From Halobacteriales archaeon QS_3_64_16 (lineage in GTDB: Archaea > Halobacteriota > Halobacteria > Halobacteriales > Halococcaceae), in assembly GCA_003021705.1 (NCBI GenBank), contig PXRJ01000003.1:1-45862 (forward strand): 45,862 bases of DNA, given 5' to 3'. The position numbers and the translations under genes are program-made. The notes beneath the pieces are model-generated. The model did not search any database and had not been told where the DNA came from. It was given only the letters and a program-made list of their open reading frames with translations. Each line of letters begins with the position of its first letter. Position 1 is the first letter of the stretch. Below are positions 24,617 to 33,141 of this stretch, one piece after another.

Positions 24617-25225
24617 ATGGCCGTGTACGGCCGTCAACCCCTCCGCAACCTGTTTGACGACTCGCCCACGCCCCACATCGCCCACCCTCCTCGGACCCAC
24701 CATCGCCACTACTACGTCGCTACCGACGGGTCCTTCCAGCAGCCGGGCGGTGGTCTCGGCGTCGTCATCGAGACGGGCGAGGGTGAACGCCTCGATCGGC
24801 TCGCAGTACCCGATCGCGTTCCCGACAACAACGTTGCGGAGTATCGGGCCTTGCATCTCGGACTCGACGTGCTCGCCGCCCGCGTGCCCGCCGACGCTCG
24901 AGTGGGCGTACTTGTCGATCACGACGAGCTCGCGGCGAACGTCAACACCGCGACGCTCCGTGCGCGCCAGCCCGACTGGCCGCGCCGTCGCCCCTCGATC
25001 CCCGAGGGATCGGCCCATCACTGGCGGGGGATCCGGGCGCGGATCAGGGGCTTCGAGGAGTTGCGTGCCGCCCGGATCGAGAGCGGACAGAACCCTGCCC
25101 ATCCACTTGCGAACACCCCGGGACGGTATCGCCACGTCAATGACGAACCCGCGGCCGCTCGGCCAACCGAGACCCACGGCGAGGTGCCCCCACCCTCGCG
25201 TGCCGACCGCCACGCGAGTGACTGA
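24617..25225 (+). CDS. RNase H-like domain protein
   Basis: A 202-residue protein with the RNase HI fold. The first catalytic Asp is in YYVATDGSFQQPGGGLGVV, the Glu in NNVAEYRALHLGLDVL, and the second Asp in VGVLVDHDELAANVN. A C-terminal HVNDEPAAAR can supply the histidine/aspartate end motif. Family members cleave RNA in RNA/DNA hybrids and clear R-loops and primers. An insertion rich in Arg and Pro (about residues 118-140) separates the third strand from the last helix, and activity is not proven. The ATG at 24617 is favoured because a TATA-like box lies 25 bases before it; an earlier in-frame start would extend by eight residues. Confidence 0.75.
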   Translation: MAVYGRQPLRNLFDDSPTPHIAHPPRTHHRHYYVATDGSFQQPGGGLGVVIETGEGERLDRLAVPDRVPDNNVAEYRALHLGLDVLAARVPADARVGVLVDHDELAANVNTATLRARQPDWPRRRPSIPEGSAHHWRGIRARIRGFEELRAARIESGQNPAHPLANTPGRYRHVNDEPAAARPTETHGEVPPPSRADRHASD

Positions 25226-25432
25226 GCGCCGACCGCTGTTTTCAATACAAGGCTCTATCAATTGTCAATGATTTCAACAAGGCCCAGAATCTGTATCTTG
25301 GAGAGTGGCATGAAAAGCTGATGACATGGGACGGTTGTAACCCAATCAAGTAGTCGAATTGGCCGTAGTTGATATCAGGCATCAAACGGCAATAGTTTGC
25401 CCAACGCCCGTGCAGAGCGGGAAGACCTACGA
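25226..25432. other. Lower-G+C intergenic scar
   Basis: This 207-base stretch has no credible gene. I counted 53 G+C in 120 bases (25261-25380), about 44 percent, far below the surroundings. Phrases such as TCAATTGTCAATGATTTCAA followed by CAAGGCC loosely resemble ends of haloarchaeal insertion sequences from memory, but no transposase frame or terminal repeat pair is visible. Confidence 0.4.
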
Positions 25433-25690
25433 TTATGCGTAGAGTAGGCTCCAGACACCGATCACACTCAACAGCCCACCCAGCAGGAGGAGCACTGCAG
25501 CCAGGATACGACCCCAGAGGCTCACCGCGTTCTCGATCGTCCCTGCATCCCTACCTAATGGTGCGAGGCTCAACTCGGGCTTGACGACGAGGACGAGACC
25601 GACCAGTACGAGTACCACACCGATCATGGATGTGGATGGGATTGTTTCCCTCTGGAGCAGCGGCAGCGTGGACACGGTTGGGTTTCTCAT
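25433..25690 (-). CDS. Small two-helix membrane protein
   Basis: An 85-residue hydrophobic protein from the ATG at 25688-25690; a GTG at 25702 adds four residues. Two membrane helices are visible, MIGVVLVLVGLVLVV and WGRILAAVLLLLGGLLSVIG, joined by a polar loop with a DAGTIENAVS stretch. It resembles small haloarchaeal membrane proteins of unknown role. The gene lies between the low-G+C scar and the PKD genes, and nothing links it firmly to either. The hydrophobic pattern supports coding, but the small size keeps confidence moderate. Confidence 0.5.
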   Translation of the reverse strand: MRNPTVSTLPLLQRETIPSTSMIGVVLVLVGLVLVVKPELSLAPLGRDAGTIENAVSLWGRILAAVLLLLGGLLSVIGVWSLLYA

Positions 25691-25842
25691 CGAAGTACTC
25701 ACTGGATACTCAATTGTGATGATTTACAGCTGCCTAGCTTCCGAACCTCTGGCGTTCTGTTCTCGGCGGCGACCTCCTCGTTCGACGCCGTATGAGACGT
25801 GGGGACTCGCAAGAAAGAAACCATGTTACGAAGGGCAAGAGC

Positions 25843-27222
25843 CTATCGGCGCAGGACGACGAGACCGATCGCCACCAGCGCGACGCCGAGCACCGCGAGG
25901 CCGATCAGGTTCCCGCGTTCCATGCCGTTCAGTTCCCCCGAGGCCCGATCCGCCAGCGCCGAGGCGCGCTCAATGGCAGCGTCGACACCGCCGCTCACAC
26001 CCGACCCACCGGCATCACCGCCGTCCTCACCCGATCCGCTTCCGGAGGTAGGTGCAGCGGTCTCGGTCGTCCTGTCCGTGTCAGAAGAATCCGTCCCGGT
26101 CGCCGTGTCCTCGCTCGTCGCTGTGGCGGTAGTGGTCGTGGAGGTGGTGGTAGTGGTCTCGGCTTCGACCTGGAGCGAGACGGAGGCGTTTGCGGTGTTG
26201 TTCGCGCGATCGACGACGGTTACCCGTGGATCGTACGCTCCCGAGCTATCGTAGGTCGTGGCGAGCGTCGAGTCGTTAGTCTCCGTCTCGATTGTGCCGT
26301 CGCTGTCGAGATCCCAGCGGTACGCCGAGATCGCGTCGTTGTCGGTCGATCCACTCGCGTTCAGGGTTACCTCCGCACCCGGAGTCAGGGCCGTGGTACT
26401 CGCAGTGAGCGCGGCGCTCGGTGCCTCCCCGTCACACGGGCCGCGAGTGATCGTGATCGACTCGTCCATCGCGAGTTCGTAGCTCGTCCCGTTCGCGCTC
26501 CGGGCGACCCAGGAGTCGATCTCGTTTGATTCGGGCGATCCCTCCCATTTCTCGAAAGGATACCTCGGCGACTGCTCGTTGAACGCGGGGTCGACGGTGA
26601 TTTCCTCCCGGTTCTCGCGTCCGAGGCCGACAAAGGCCGCGCCATCCGAACGGTTGCCCTCGTTCCAGACCCACTCGACGTGAGCACGCGACCCACCGAC
26701 CTCGAAGACGTCGTCCTGGCCCCGGTAGTCGTCGTCCTGAACTGACCAGTTGCCCTCGGCGGGCAATCCAGAAACGTTCATGACGACCGTCCCGCCACTG
26801 CCGCTCGTGTTGCTCACGCCATCATGGACGAACACGAGCGAGAGCCCCTCCGAGCCGTTATAGAGCAGCACTTGACTCGTGTCCTCGCGCAACAGCCCTT
26901 GGAGTTCACCGTAAGCGCGATACCACCCCGAGGGTTCCATGGATGGATTTCGGTAGCCATAGAAGTCCTCGATCGACCGACTGCCGTTGCCGAACGCCGA
27001 GATCGGATAACACTGCCCGTTCTGCCGGACGACGATATCGGTCCCGTTCGCCTCGGCTCCGGGTGTGCCGGACTGCTGGGCGGTAGCCGGCGTGGCTGCG
27101 AAGGGAAGCGCGATCGAGGAGACGACGAGAGCGGACAACAGACAGACAACGGCAAACGACCGTGCTCGCGCACGGTAGCGGGGTTGGAGATCAGGACGGA
27201 AACGTGGCCGATCGCGGCTCAT
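25843..27222 (-). CDS. Exported PKD-domain surface protein, paralogue 1
   Basis: A 459-residue cell-surface protein. It has a basic N-terminus and Sec-type signal (SFAVVCLLSALVVSSIALPF, cleavage near ATAQQSG). A long extracellular domain of unknown family (about 50-270) follows, rich in N-x-S/T sequons, with QNGQCYPISAFGNGSRSIE near its start. Next is a PKD domain (about 277-350: EVTLNASGSTDNDAISAYRW, then TVVDRANNTANASVSL), an Ig-like fold common in archaeal surface proteins. A Thr/Ser/Asp/Gly-rich stalk of about 70 residues leads to a final transmembrane helix (LIGLAVLGVALVAIGLVVLRR). Attachment through the membrane with a stalk in the S-layer space is inferred. It is a tandem paralogue of 27518-28732. 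Confidence 0.8.
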   Translation of the reverse strand: MSRDRPRFRPDLQPRYRARARSFAVVCLLSALVVSSIALPFAATPATAQQSGTPGAEANGTDIVVRQNGQCYPISAFGNGSRSIEDFYGYRNPSMEPSGWYRAYGELQGLLREDTSQVLLYNGSEGLSLVFVHDGVSNTSGSGGTVVMNVSGLPAEGNWSVQDDDYRGQDDVFEVGGSRAHVEWVWNEGNRSDGAAFVGLGRENREEITVDPAFNEQSPRYPFEKWEGSPESNEIDSWVARSANGTSYELAMDESITITRGPCDGEAPSAALTASTTALTPGAEVTLNASGSTDNDAISAYRWDLDSDGTIETETNDSTLATTYDSSGAYDPRVTVVDRANNTANASVSLQVEAETTTTTSTTTTATATSEDTATGTDSSDTDRTTETAAPTSGSGSGEDGGDAGGSGVSGGVDAAIERASALADRASGELNGMERGNLIGLAVLGVALVAIGLVVLRR

Positions 27223-27517
27223 CCGTACCCGCCTCGGCGTCGTTCGGACCTCGTGGGCCGAGTCGCTTCCTCACGATACCTCACTGTCGGCCCGGGGATG
27301 CGTTCGTTCGTCATTAGCGTTCTCGGTTCTCGTTTCACTGGAGTTACCCGAGCGTTATAAACATCGTGGCACACCGATCGAAACGAAAGAATAACTGCTC
27401 CGTTCGTCGTCAAATGCCGCCGGAGACGGCTGATTCGAGAGCTCTCGGGATCTTCGAATCCTCTCGGAATTCCGGCGATCGGCATCGAAGGGACCGGCTA
27501 CTATACGAACGCCGGAG

Positions 27518-28732
27518 CTACCGCCGAACCACGGCGACTGCGAGCCCACAGAGCGCAAGCGCGAGGGCCACCAATCCGACCAGGCTCGGTCCGTCGATAG
27601 CCGAGGATGCCTCGAGAACGCCACCGTCGTTTCTCGGGTCGCTTCCGACGCCGCTACCGGTGGTCGTCGCCGTCGTTGTGGTAGTTGTCTCGGCTTCGAC
27701 CTGGAGCGAGACGGAGGCGTTTGCGGTGTTGTTCGCGCGATCGACGACAGTCACTCGGGCGTCGTAGGTACCCGACCGGTCGAACGTCGTCCTGAGCGTC
27801 GAGTCGTTGGTTACCGTCTCGATCGTGCCGTCGCCATCGGGGTCCCAGCGGTATTCCGAGATTCCCTCGTTGTCGGCCGACCCGCTCGCGTTCAAGGTTA
27901 CTTCGGTGCCGGCGACCGGGGACCGGGAACTCGCGGCGAGCGCTGCGCTCGGGGCTTCGGTATCACAGGGGCCGCGGGCGATCGTGATCGACTCGTCCAT
28001 CGCGAGTTCGTAGCTCGTCCCGTTCGCGCTTCGGGCGATCCAGGAGTCGATCACGTTCGATTCAGGGGACTCGTCCCACTTCTCGGAGGGGTACTGGGGC
28101 GAGTCATCGTTGAATGCGGGATCGATTCTGATTTCCTCCCAGTTCTCGCGTCCGAGGCCGACAAAGGCCGCGCCGTCCGACCGGTTGCCCTCGTTCCAGA
28201 CCCACTCGATGTGGGCGCTCGTCTCCCGGAGGTCGAAGACATCGTCCTGGTCGTCGTAGTCGTCGTCCTGGACCGACCAGTTACCCTCGGCGGGGAGTCC
28301 GGTGATGTTCATCGCGACCGTCCCGCCGCTCCCGCTTCCGTTCGCGAGGCCATCGTGGACGAACACGAGCGAGAGTCCATCCGATCCGTTATAGAGGAGA
28401 ACCTGGCTCGTGTCCTGGCGCAGCAGACCCTGGAGTTCGCCGTAGGCGCGATACCACCCCGAGGGGTTACTCTCGGGACTGCGATACTCGTAGAAGGTCT
28501 CGATCGAGCGACTGCCGTTGCCAAAGGCCGAGATCGGGTAACACTGCCCGTTCTGCCGAACCACGACGTCCGTTCCGTTCGTCTCCGCGCCGGGGGCCCC
28601 GGATTGCTGAGCGGCGGCCGGCACGCTTCCCAGTAGGGTGGCAATAGTACTCGCGAGAAGCGCGAGCACGACCATCGATGTGACGATCGATCGCGCCGAT
28701 TGTGGTGGTCGTGGTGGTCGCGGTGGGTTCAC
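27518..28732 (-). CDS. Exported PKD-domain surface protein, paralogue 2
   Basis: A 404-residue homologue of the preceding entry with the same order: signal peptide (VVLALLASTIATLLGS), N-terminal domain, PKD domain, short Thr-rich stalk, C-terminal helix (LVGLVALALALCGLAVAVVRR). The stalk is much shorter (about 20 residues of Thr/Gly), so its domain would sit closer to the membrane. Strongly shared segments are QNGQCYPISAFGNGSRSIE, GWYRAYGELQGLLR and WVWNEGNRSDGAAFVGLGRE. The frame opens with GTG at 28730-28732; an internal ATG near residue 20 is an alternative. Some DNA blocks are identical to the paralogue, including synonymous sites. Confidence 0.8.
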   Translation of the reverse strand: MNPPRPPRPPQSARSIVTSMVVLALLASTIATLLGSVPAAAQQSGAPGAETNGTDVVVRQNGQCYPISAFGNGSRSIETFYEYRSPESNPSGWYRAYGELQGLLRQDTSQVLLYNGSDGLSLVFVHDGLANGSGSGGTVAMNITGLPAEGNWSVQDDDYDDQDDVFDLRETSAHIEWVWNEGNRSDGAAFVGLGRENWEEIRIDPAFNDDSPQYPSEKWDESPESNVIDSWIARSANGTSYELAMDESITIARGPCDTEAPSAALAASSRSPVAGTEVTLNASGSADNEGISEYRWDPDGDGTIETVTNDSTLRTTFDRSGTYDARVTVVDRANNTANASVSLQVEAETTTTTTATTTGSGVGSDPRNDGGVLEASSAIDGPSLVGLVALALALCGLAVAVVRR

Positions 28733-28963
28733 GCTGGTACTCCCCGTGGGACGCTCGCCCGAGCGAGGGCGGTCGTCGGTCGCGAGTCGGCTACGACTTC
28801 GTTCATCGTAAGATCATTTCCTTCGTCCGTATCTACAACGCTTCTCGGGGCGTATCGACCGGGAGGGCATATATCCATCGAGAACGTTCGGCCTACCGTC
28901 CCGCTCAGCCCCCGACCGAGGCTTCGATCCCCAAAGCCCCGGTTTCACGCTCACCGACGCGTC

Positions 28964-29113
28964 TCACCGATGAAAGGTGACGAACGCGACCGCAGCGAGT
29001 GCGAGTAGCATCACGAGCGCGACGAGCGAGAGGCCCGCGAGTCCCGACTTCGGACCCGAGATCGAATCCGGGTCCGTCCGGTCGCCGTCCGCTCGTGGTG
29101 GCTTCCCACTCAT
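28964..29113 (-). CDS. Small single-helix membrane protein
   Basis: A 49-residue protein from the ATG at 29111-29113 (a GTG at 29176 gives 21 more residues). A polar N-terminal half, SGKPPRADGDRTDPDSISG, precedes one hydrophobic segment, GLAGLSLVALVMLLALAAVA, and the ending FVTFHR. That tail pattern (Leu/Val/Ala helix then one or two basic residues at the very end) matches the C-terminal helices of the two PKD proteins beside it. It may be an accessory small protein or a remnant anchor. Coding is plausible but not proven. Confidence 0.45.
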   Translation of the reverse strand: MSGKPPRADGDRTDPDSISGPKSGLAGLSLVALVMLLALAAVAFVTFHR

Positions 29114-29302
29114 CGCATCCGCCCCTCGGCTCGTCGGCCGGAAACCGATCGACGGAGCCGACCGACTGAGCCACATTCGCCGACGTTCGGCAGGGACTCG
29201 ATCGTTACCACAGGGGAGGAGCCGAGAGATATATTGAATTGACGGCCATTTCCTGTCCTCACCGCTCGGTCACGAGGAGTCACTTACTTCGATCGTCCGG
29301 CC

Positions 29303-29425
29303 TCGCCCTGCTTCGCGGTTCGTCTGGTGGCTCACCGCTTCGCCTCGAGGGGACGTTCGCGGTGCTCACGCTGTCTCGCCCTACTCCGCGGTTCGCCTGG
29401 CGGCTCACCGCTCCGTTTCGAGGGC
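29303..29425. repeat. Imperfect direct repeat upstream of the DUF460 gene
   Basis: Copies at 29303-29352 and 29376-29425 (offset 73) both read TCGCCCT, CGCGGTTCG, CTCACCGCT and TCGAGGG in order; I count about 42 of 50 matching positions. A further GGCTCACTCGCTTCGCTCAT tract follows to 29445. The gene-free stretch 29114-29474 (361 bases) otherwise holds a TATA-like ATATAT at 29229-29234 and no credible gene. Confidence 0.7.
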
Positions 29426-29474
29426 TCACTCGCTTCGCTCATTCGCCCTCGGTCCGGATGCACTCGACTCCCTG

Positions 29475-31418
29475 GTGTTCGGCGTGGACGTCCAGAGCGG
29501 GGACGTCCGCGGGAGCAATCGGCCCTCCTATGCAGTCGTCGCCTTCAACGGCGAGCAACTCGATCGGGACGTCGTCTCCCGCCGGAAACTCTTTCGACTG
29601 CTCGACCGCGAGGAGCCGGACGTTCTCGCCACCGACAACGTCTACGAGCTGGCCGCGGACAAGGAAGCGCTGATCGGTTTTCTCCGGGGACTGCCGGCCG
29701 AGACCAAACTCGTCCAGGTGACCGGCGCAGAGCGGCCCGAACCCCTCTCGCGGGTCGCTTCCCGACACGGCGTCCCTTACAGTAAGAAACCAATGAAAGA
29801 GGCCGAGGCCGCCGCCCGGCTGGCCGCCGCGAACGTCGGACAGGAGGTCTCCGCGTTTACCGACCGAACCCAACTAAAAGTCTCGCGCGGGCGCTCGACG
29901 GGCAAGGGCGGCTGGTCGGCCGACCGATACACCCGCCGGATCCACGGTGCGGTCAAGCGTCGCGCCCGCGAGGTCGAATCCGAACTCGACGACGCGGGCC
30001 TCGAGTACGAAAAAGGGGTCACTGAGAAGTACGGCGGGTATTCGAACGCCGTCTTCGAGGTGAGCGCCCCGCTCGGGGATATTCCGGTTTCTGCGGCCCG
30101 ATCGGGCGATACCCGCGTCGAGATCGAGCCGATCCAGCAGGACGGCATCACCTTCGAGCCGCTCGCGAAACGGCGCGATCACGTGCTGGTCGGGATCGAT
30201 CCTGGGACGACGACCGCGGTCGCGATCTGTGACTTGGAAGGCGAGGTGCTCGACGTCCTGAGCACGAGGACCGCGGACATGGCTGCGGTGATCGAGTGGA
30301 TCATCGAGCGGGGCCGGCCGGTCGTGGTGGCGGCGGACGTGACGCCGATGCCCTCGACGGTCGAGAAGATCCGCCGGAGCCTCGCCGCGGCGGGCTGGGT
30401 GCCCGACGGTGACCTCCCGATCGACGAGAAACAACACCGGACCCGGGAGGAGGGCTACGAGAACGACCACGAGCGCGACGCGATGGCCGCGGCGCTGTTT
30501 GCGTTCGACGCCTACGAGGAGCGCTTCGAGCGCATCGCGGAACGCGTCCCCCCGCGAGTCGATCGCGGCGAGGTGCTCTCGCGGGTGATCGCCGAGGAGC
30601 AGTCGATCGAGAGCGTCCTCGCCGATCTCGAGGGGAGCGAGGAAAGCGAGGCCGAGGAGAAAGGTCCCGAGCCCCGCGAACTCTCGGCCGAGGAAGAGGA
30701 GATCAAACGCCTCGAAACCAGGGTCGAACGCCTCGAAGCCCATGCCGCGGATCTCGAAGACACAGTCGAAAAGAGAGACGCACGCATCGAGGAACTGGAG
30801 GGCGATCTCACCGACGCGCGCCGCGAGGAGCGCCGGGAGGCCCGCGAGCGCCGCGAGGTCGCCCGCCTCCAGCGCGAGAACCGACGGCTCGAGCGCGAGC
30901 GCGACGCCGAGAGCGAGGACGTCTCCGTACTGGAGGACAAAATCGAACGGCTGAAAGAACTCTGGCGACTCGATCACTCGAATTTTGCCGATGTTGCCGA
31001 ACAGAAGGCCGGACTCCTCCCGGTGAAACCGGTGGAAAAATTCACCCTCGAGGCGATCGAGGAGGCCGAGAAGCGCTTCGGGCTCGCCCCCGAGGACGTC
31101 ATCCTGCTTCGCGATGCGACCGGAGCCGGCAGGGAGGCCGCAAAACGTCTGAGCGAGATCGACCCGCGATTGGTGCTCGCGAACGGCGGTCTTTCGAAAG
31201 TGGCCGACGAGGAACTCTTCGAGCGGGCGATTCCGGTGGGTCCGGCCGAGGACGTGACGGTCCAGGAGGTCGACGAGTTAGCCGTCGCCCGCGAGCGGGA
31301 AGTCGAGAGCGCGATCGAGGACTGGGAGAAGCGCGCGAGGGAGCGACGCCAGCAGAGACAGGAATCGATGGTCGACCGGCTGATCAGCGAGCACCGCGCC
31401 GATCGGAGCGAAGGCTGA
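29475..31418 (+). CDS. DUF460 RNase H-like nuclease-family protein
   Basis: A 647-residue protein of the archaeal DUF460 family. Residues 1-20 show [17 protein letters not shown] sequence that usually lies a little inside the N-terminus. A second actin/RNase H-like segment begins near 237 with [20 protein letters not shown], the Walker-like glycine turn of the RNase H fold. [20 protein letters not shown] follows with acidic residues of the active site. A coiled coil of about 120 residues (about 400-500, Glu/Arg rich) separates this from a C-terminal domain ([20 protein letters not shown]). RNA or DNA processing is predicted from the fold. The GTG at 29475 is the only usable start seen. It lies next to eIF1A. 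Confidence 0.85.
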   Translation: MFGVDVQSGDVRGSNRPSYAVVAFNGEQLDRDVVSRRKLFRLLDREEPDVLATDNVYELAADKEALIGFLRGLPAETKLVQVTGAERPEPLSRVASRHGVPYSKKPMKEAEAAARLAAANVGQEVSAFTDRTQLKVSRGRSTGKGGWSADRYTRRIHGAVKRRAREVESELDDAGLEYEKGVTEKYGGYSNAVFEVSAPLGDIPVSAARSGDTRVEIEPIQQDGITFEPLAKRRDHVLVGIDPGTTTAVAICDLEGEVLDVLSTRTADMAAVIEWIIERGRPVVVAADVTPMPSTVEKIRRSLAAAGWVPDGDLPIDEKQHRTREEGYENDHERDAMAAALFAFDAYEERFERIAERVPPRVDRGEVLSRVIAEEQSIESVLADLEGSEESEAEEKGPEPRELSAEEEEIKRLETRVERLEAHAADLEDTVEKRDARIEELEGDLTDARREERREARERREVARLQRENRRLERERDAESEDVSVLEDKIERLKELWRLDHSNFADVAEQKAGLLPVKPVEKFTLEAIEEAEKRFGLAPEDVILLRDATGAGREAAKRLSEIDPRLVLANGGLSKVADEELFERAIPVGPAEDVTVQEVDELAVAREREVESAIEDWEKRARERRQQRQESMVDRLISEHRADRSEG

Positions 31419-31501
31419 GGCTACCGGCGCTCGTCGGTCGAGAGAGTCAGTGTCGAAGACCGTCGAGCAAAGGCCCGTATAACGGGATCAGGAGAGGCAT
31501 A

Positions 31502-31511
31502 CCAATTAACT
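31502..31511 (+). promoter_or_regulatory. Probable TATA box of the eIF1A gene
   Basis: CCAATTAACT lies 25-33 bases before the ATG at 31535, the usual archaeal distance. Confidence 0.45.
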
Positions 31512-31534
31512 GTCTTCCGCCCGAACGACGGGGT

Positions 31535-31828
31535 ATGAGTAACAGCAGCGGTCGAAGCGACCTCCGGATGCCCGAGGAGGGCGAGGTCTTCGCCGTCGTT
31601 ACGGAGATGCTGGGGGCGAACCGGGTGAACGTCCGGTGTATGGACGGTATGGAGCGCACGGCTCGCATCCCAGGGCGAATGCAGAAACGCGTCTGGATCC
31701 GCGAGGACGACGTCGTGCTCGTCTCGCCGTGGGACTGGCAGGACGAAAAGGGGGACATCGAGTGGCGCTACGAGAAAGGGGACGCCGATCGGCTCCGGCG
31801 CGAAGGTCACATCCAGGACGAGGGATGA
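31535..31828 (+). CDS. eif1A: Translation initiation factor aIF1A
   Basis: A 97-residue OB-fold factor that binds the A-site of the small ribosomal subunit and helps place initiator tRNA. Core strands are [40 protein letters not shown] and [15 protein letters not shown], as in archaeal and eukaryotic eIF1[21 protein letters not shown] tail closes it. Length matches archaeal relatives. Initiator tRNA-Met is also encoded in the window, though not nearby. It is followed by rio1 with 100 bases between, a common archaeal gene order. Confidence 0.96.
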   Translation: MSNSSGRSDLRMPEEGEVFAVVTEMLGANRVNVRCMDGMERTARIPGRMQKRVWIREDDVVLVSPWDWQDEKGDIEWRYEKGDADRLRREGHIQDEG

Positions 31829-31928
31829 CCGACGTGACTGAACCGGTAGTGAGGAAGGGACGCTGGGGGACTGCCTCGTTCTCCTCGTCCGTCGATCGAG
31901 TATCGCCTCTCCCATCGGAACGGCTCCT

Positions 31929-32804
31929 ATGAGCGGTGACGGAAGCGATCATGGACTGCTCGATTTCGAGGAGAGCGACGCCCCGGGTGACGAGTGGGAG
32001 GACATCGACGTCTCGGAGACGGAGGCCGATCGCGTCGCGAAGGGTCGGGACCGGAAGTTCCTGACCTTCCGCGATCGGATCAAAGACGCCGACCAGTTCA
32101 AGGTCGAAGGCGCGGTTTTCGACAACGCGACGCTCGCGGCTATCTATACCCTCGTTCAACACGGCCACATCGACGCCTTCGGCGGACCGATCTCCACAGG
32201 TAAAGAAGCGACCGTCTTTCTGGCGGACGGCCCCGACGGCGAGGTCGCCGTCAAGATCTACCGGATCAATGCCAGTGACTTCAAGCACATGCGCGAGTAC
32301 TTGGAAGGCGATCCGCGCTTCGAGGGGATCGGTGGAGACAAAAAGCGGGTCGTCCTGGCCTGGACGAGAAAGGAACTCGCGAACCTCCGGCGAGCGAAGC
32401 GGGCGGGCGTCGCGGTACCCGAACCGATCGCTACCGAGCGCAACGTACTGGTCATGGAATTTCTGGGAAGCGACGGCGAGCGCGCGAAACGGCTCGGGGA
32501 AGTACGCCTAGAGAACCTCGAGACCGCCTACGAGGTCCTTCGCGAGTATGCCCGCCGGCTCTACCGCGCGGGACTGGTCCACGGTGACCTCTCTGAGTAC
32601 AACGTCGTCGTCCACGAGGGCCAGTTGTACGTCATCGATCTCGGCCAGGCGGTGACGATACACCATCCCAATAGTCGAGACTTTCTCGAGCGCGACTGCC
32701 GGAACGTGGCGAACTTCTTCTCCCGGCAGGGCCTTGCGGTCTCCGGCGAGGATCTACTAGCCTACGTGACCGAACCCGACCCCGATCCGGCCTCCTCCAC
32801 CTGA
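31929..32804 (+). CDS. rio1: RIO1-type serine protein kinase
   Basis: A 291-residue atypical kinase/ATPase that acts in late maturation of the small ribosomal subunit. The flexible loop GPISTGKEATVFLADG covers ATP, and Lys109 in VAVKIYR is the phosphate-binding lysine. The catalytic loop is VHGDLSEYN with Asp220 and Asn225, and the metal-binding DLGQ has Asp237. An acidic N-terminal 55 residues precedes the domain. Length and motif order are normal for archaeal RIO1. Placement between eIF1A and the KH gene agrees with a ribosome-biogenesis cluster. Confidence 0.96.
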   Translation: MSGDGSDHGLLDFEESDAPGDEWEDIDVSETEADRVAKGRDRKFLTFRDRIKDADQFKVEGAVFDNATLAAIYTLVQHGHIDAFGGPISTGKEATVFLADGPDGEVAVKIYRINASDFKHMREYLEGDPRFEGIGGDKKRVVLAWTRKELANLRRAKRAGVAVPEPIATERNVLVMEFLGSDGERAKRLGEVRLENLETAYEVLREYARRLYRAGLVHGDLSEYNVVVHEGQLYVIDLGQAVTIHHPNSRDFLERDCRNVANFFSRQGLAVSGEDLLAYVTEPDPDPASST

Positions 32805-33108
32805 GTCTCTTACGCGAACCTACTGCCCGTGAGTGCCAGGTCGCGCCGTCGTTCGTTACATGTAAGCCGGCGCGACCGAACGCCATCGTGATTGCTGGCA
32901 CCGAATTCGCTTCCTATCGACTGTCCTCCGAGTGGGACTACCCGTCCAGTGAGAACCCGTTGTGAGCAGGAACCGTGAACGGCTGGGACCCTCGAATCCG
33001 TAGTAGTTCTCACTAATACGCAGTCAACAGTATCTATTCGAGCCTCACACCTGGCCACGTGTATGCTTATGGATCTTATTAACTGGAGTAGTCGGCGTAG
33101 TATTATTC

Positions 33109-33117
33109 CATTATAGC
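33109..33117 (+). promoter_or_regulatory. Probable TATA box in the 32805-33141 spacer
   Basis: CATTATAGC lies about 25-33 bases before the ATG at 33142. The 337-base spacer is A/T-richer near its right end, with other TATA-like words such as ATCTTATTAAC (33072-33082). No gene or RNA is visible in the remainder. Confidence 0.45.
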
Positions 33118-33141
33118 CGATCTCGAAAATTGCTATCCGAG

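Noticed and set aside
29874..30977. Long minus-strand frame within the DUF460 gene
   Set aside because: It mirrors the high-G+C coding strand; the plus-strand frame has clear family motifs and a coiled coil.
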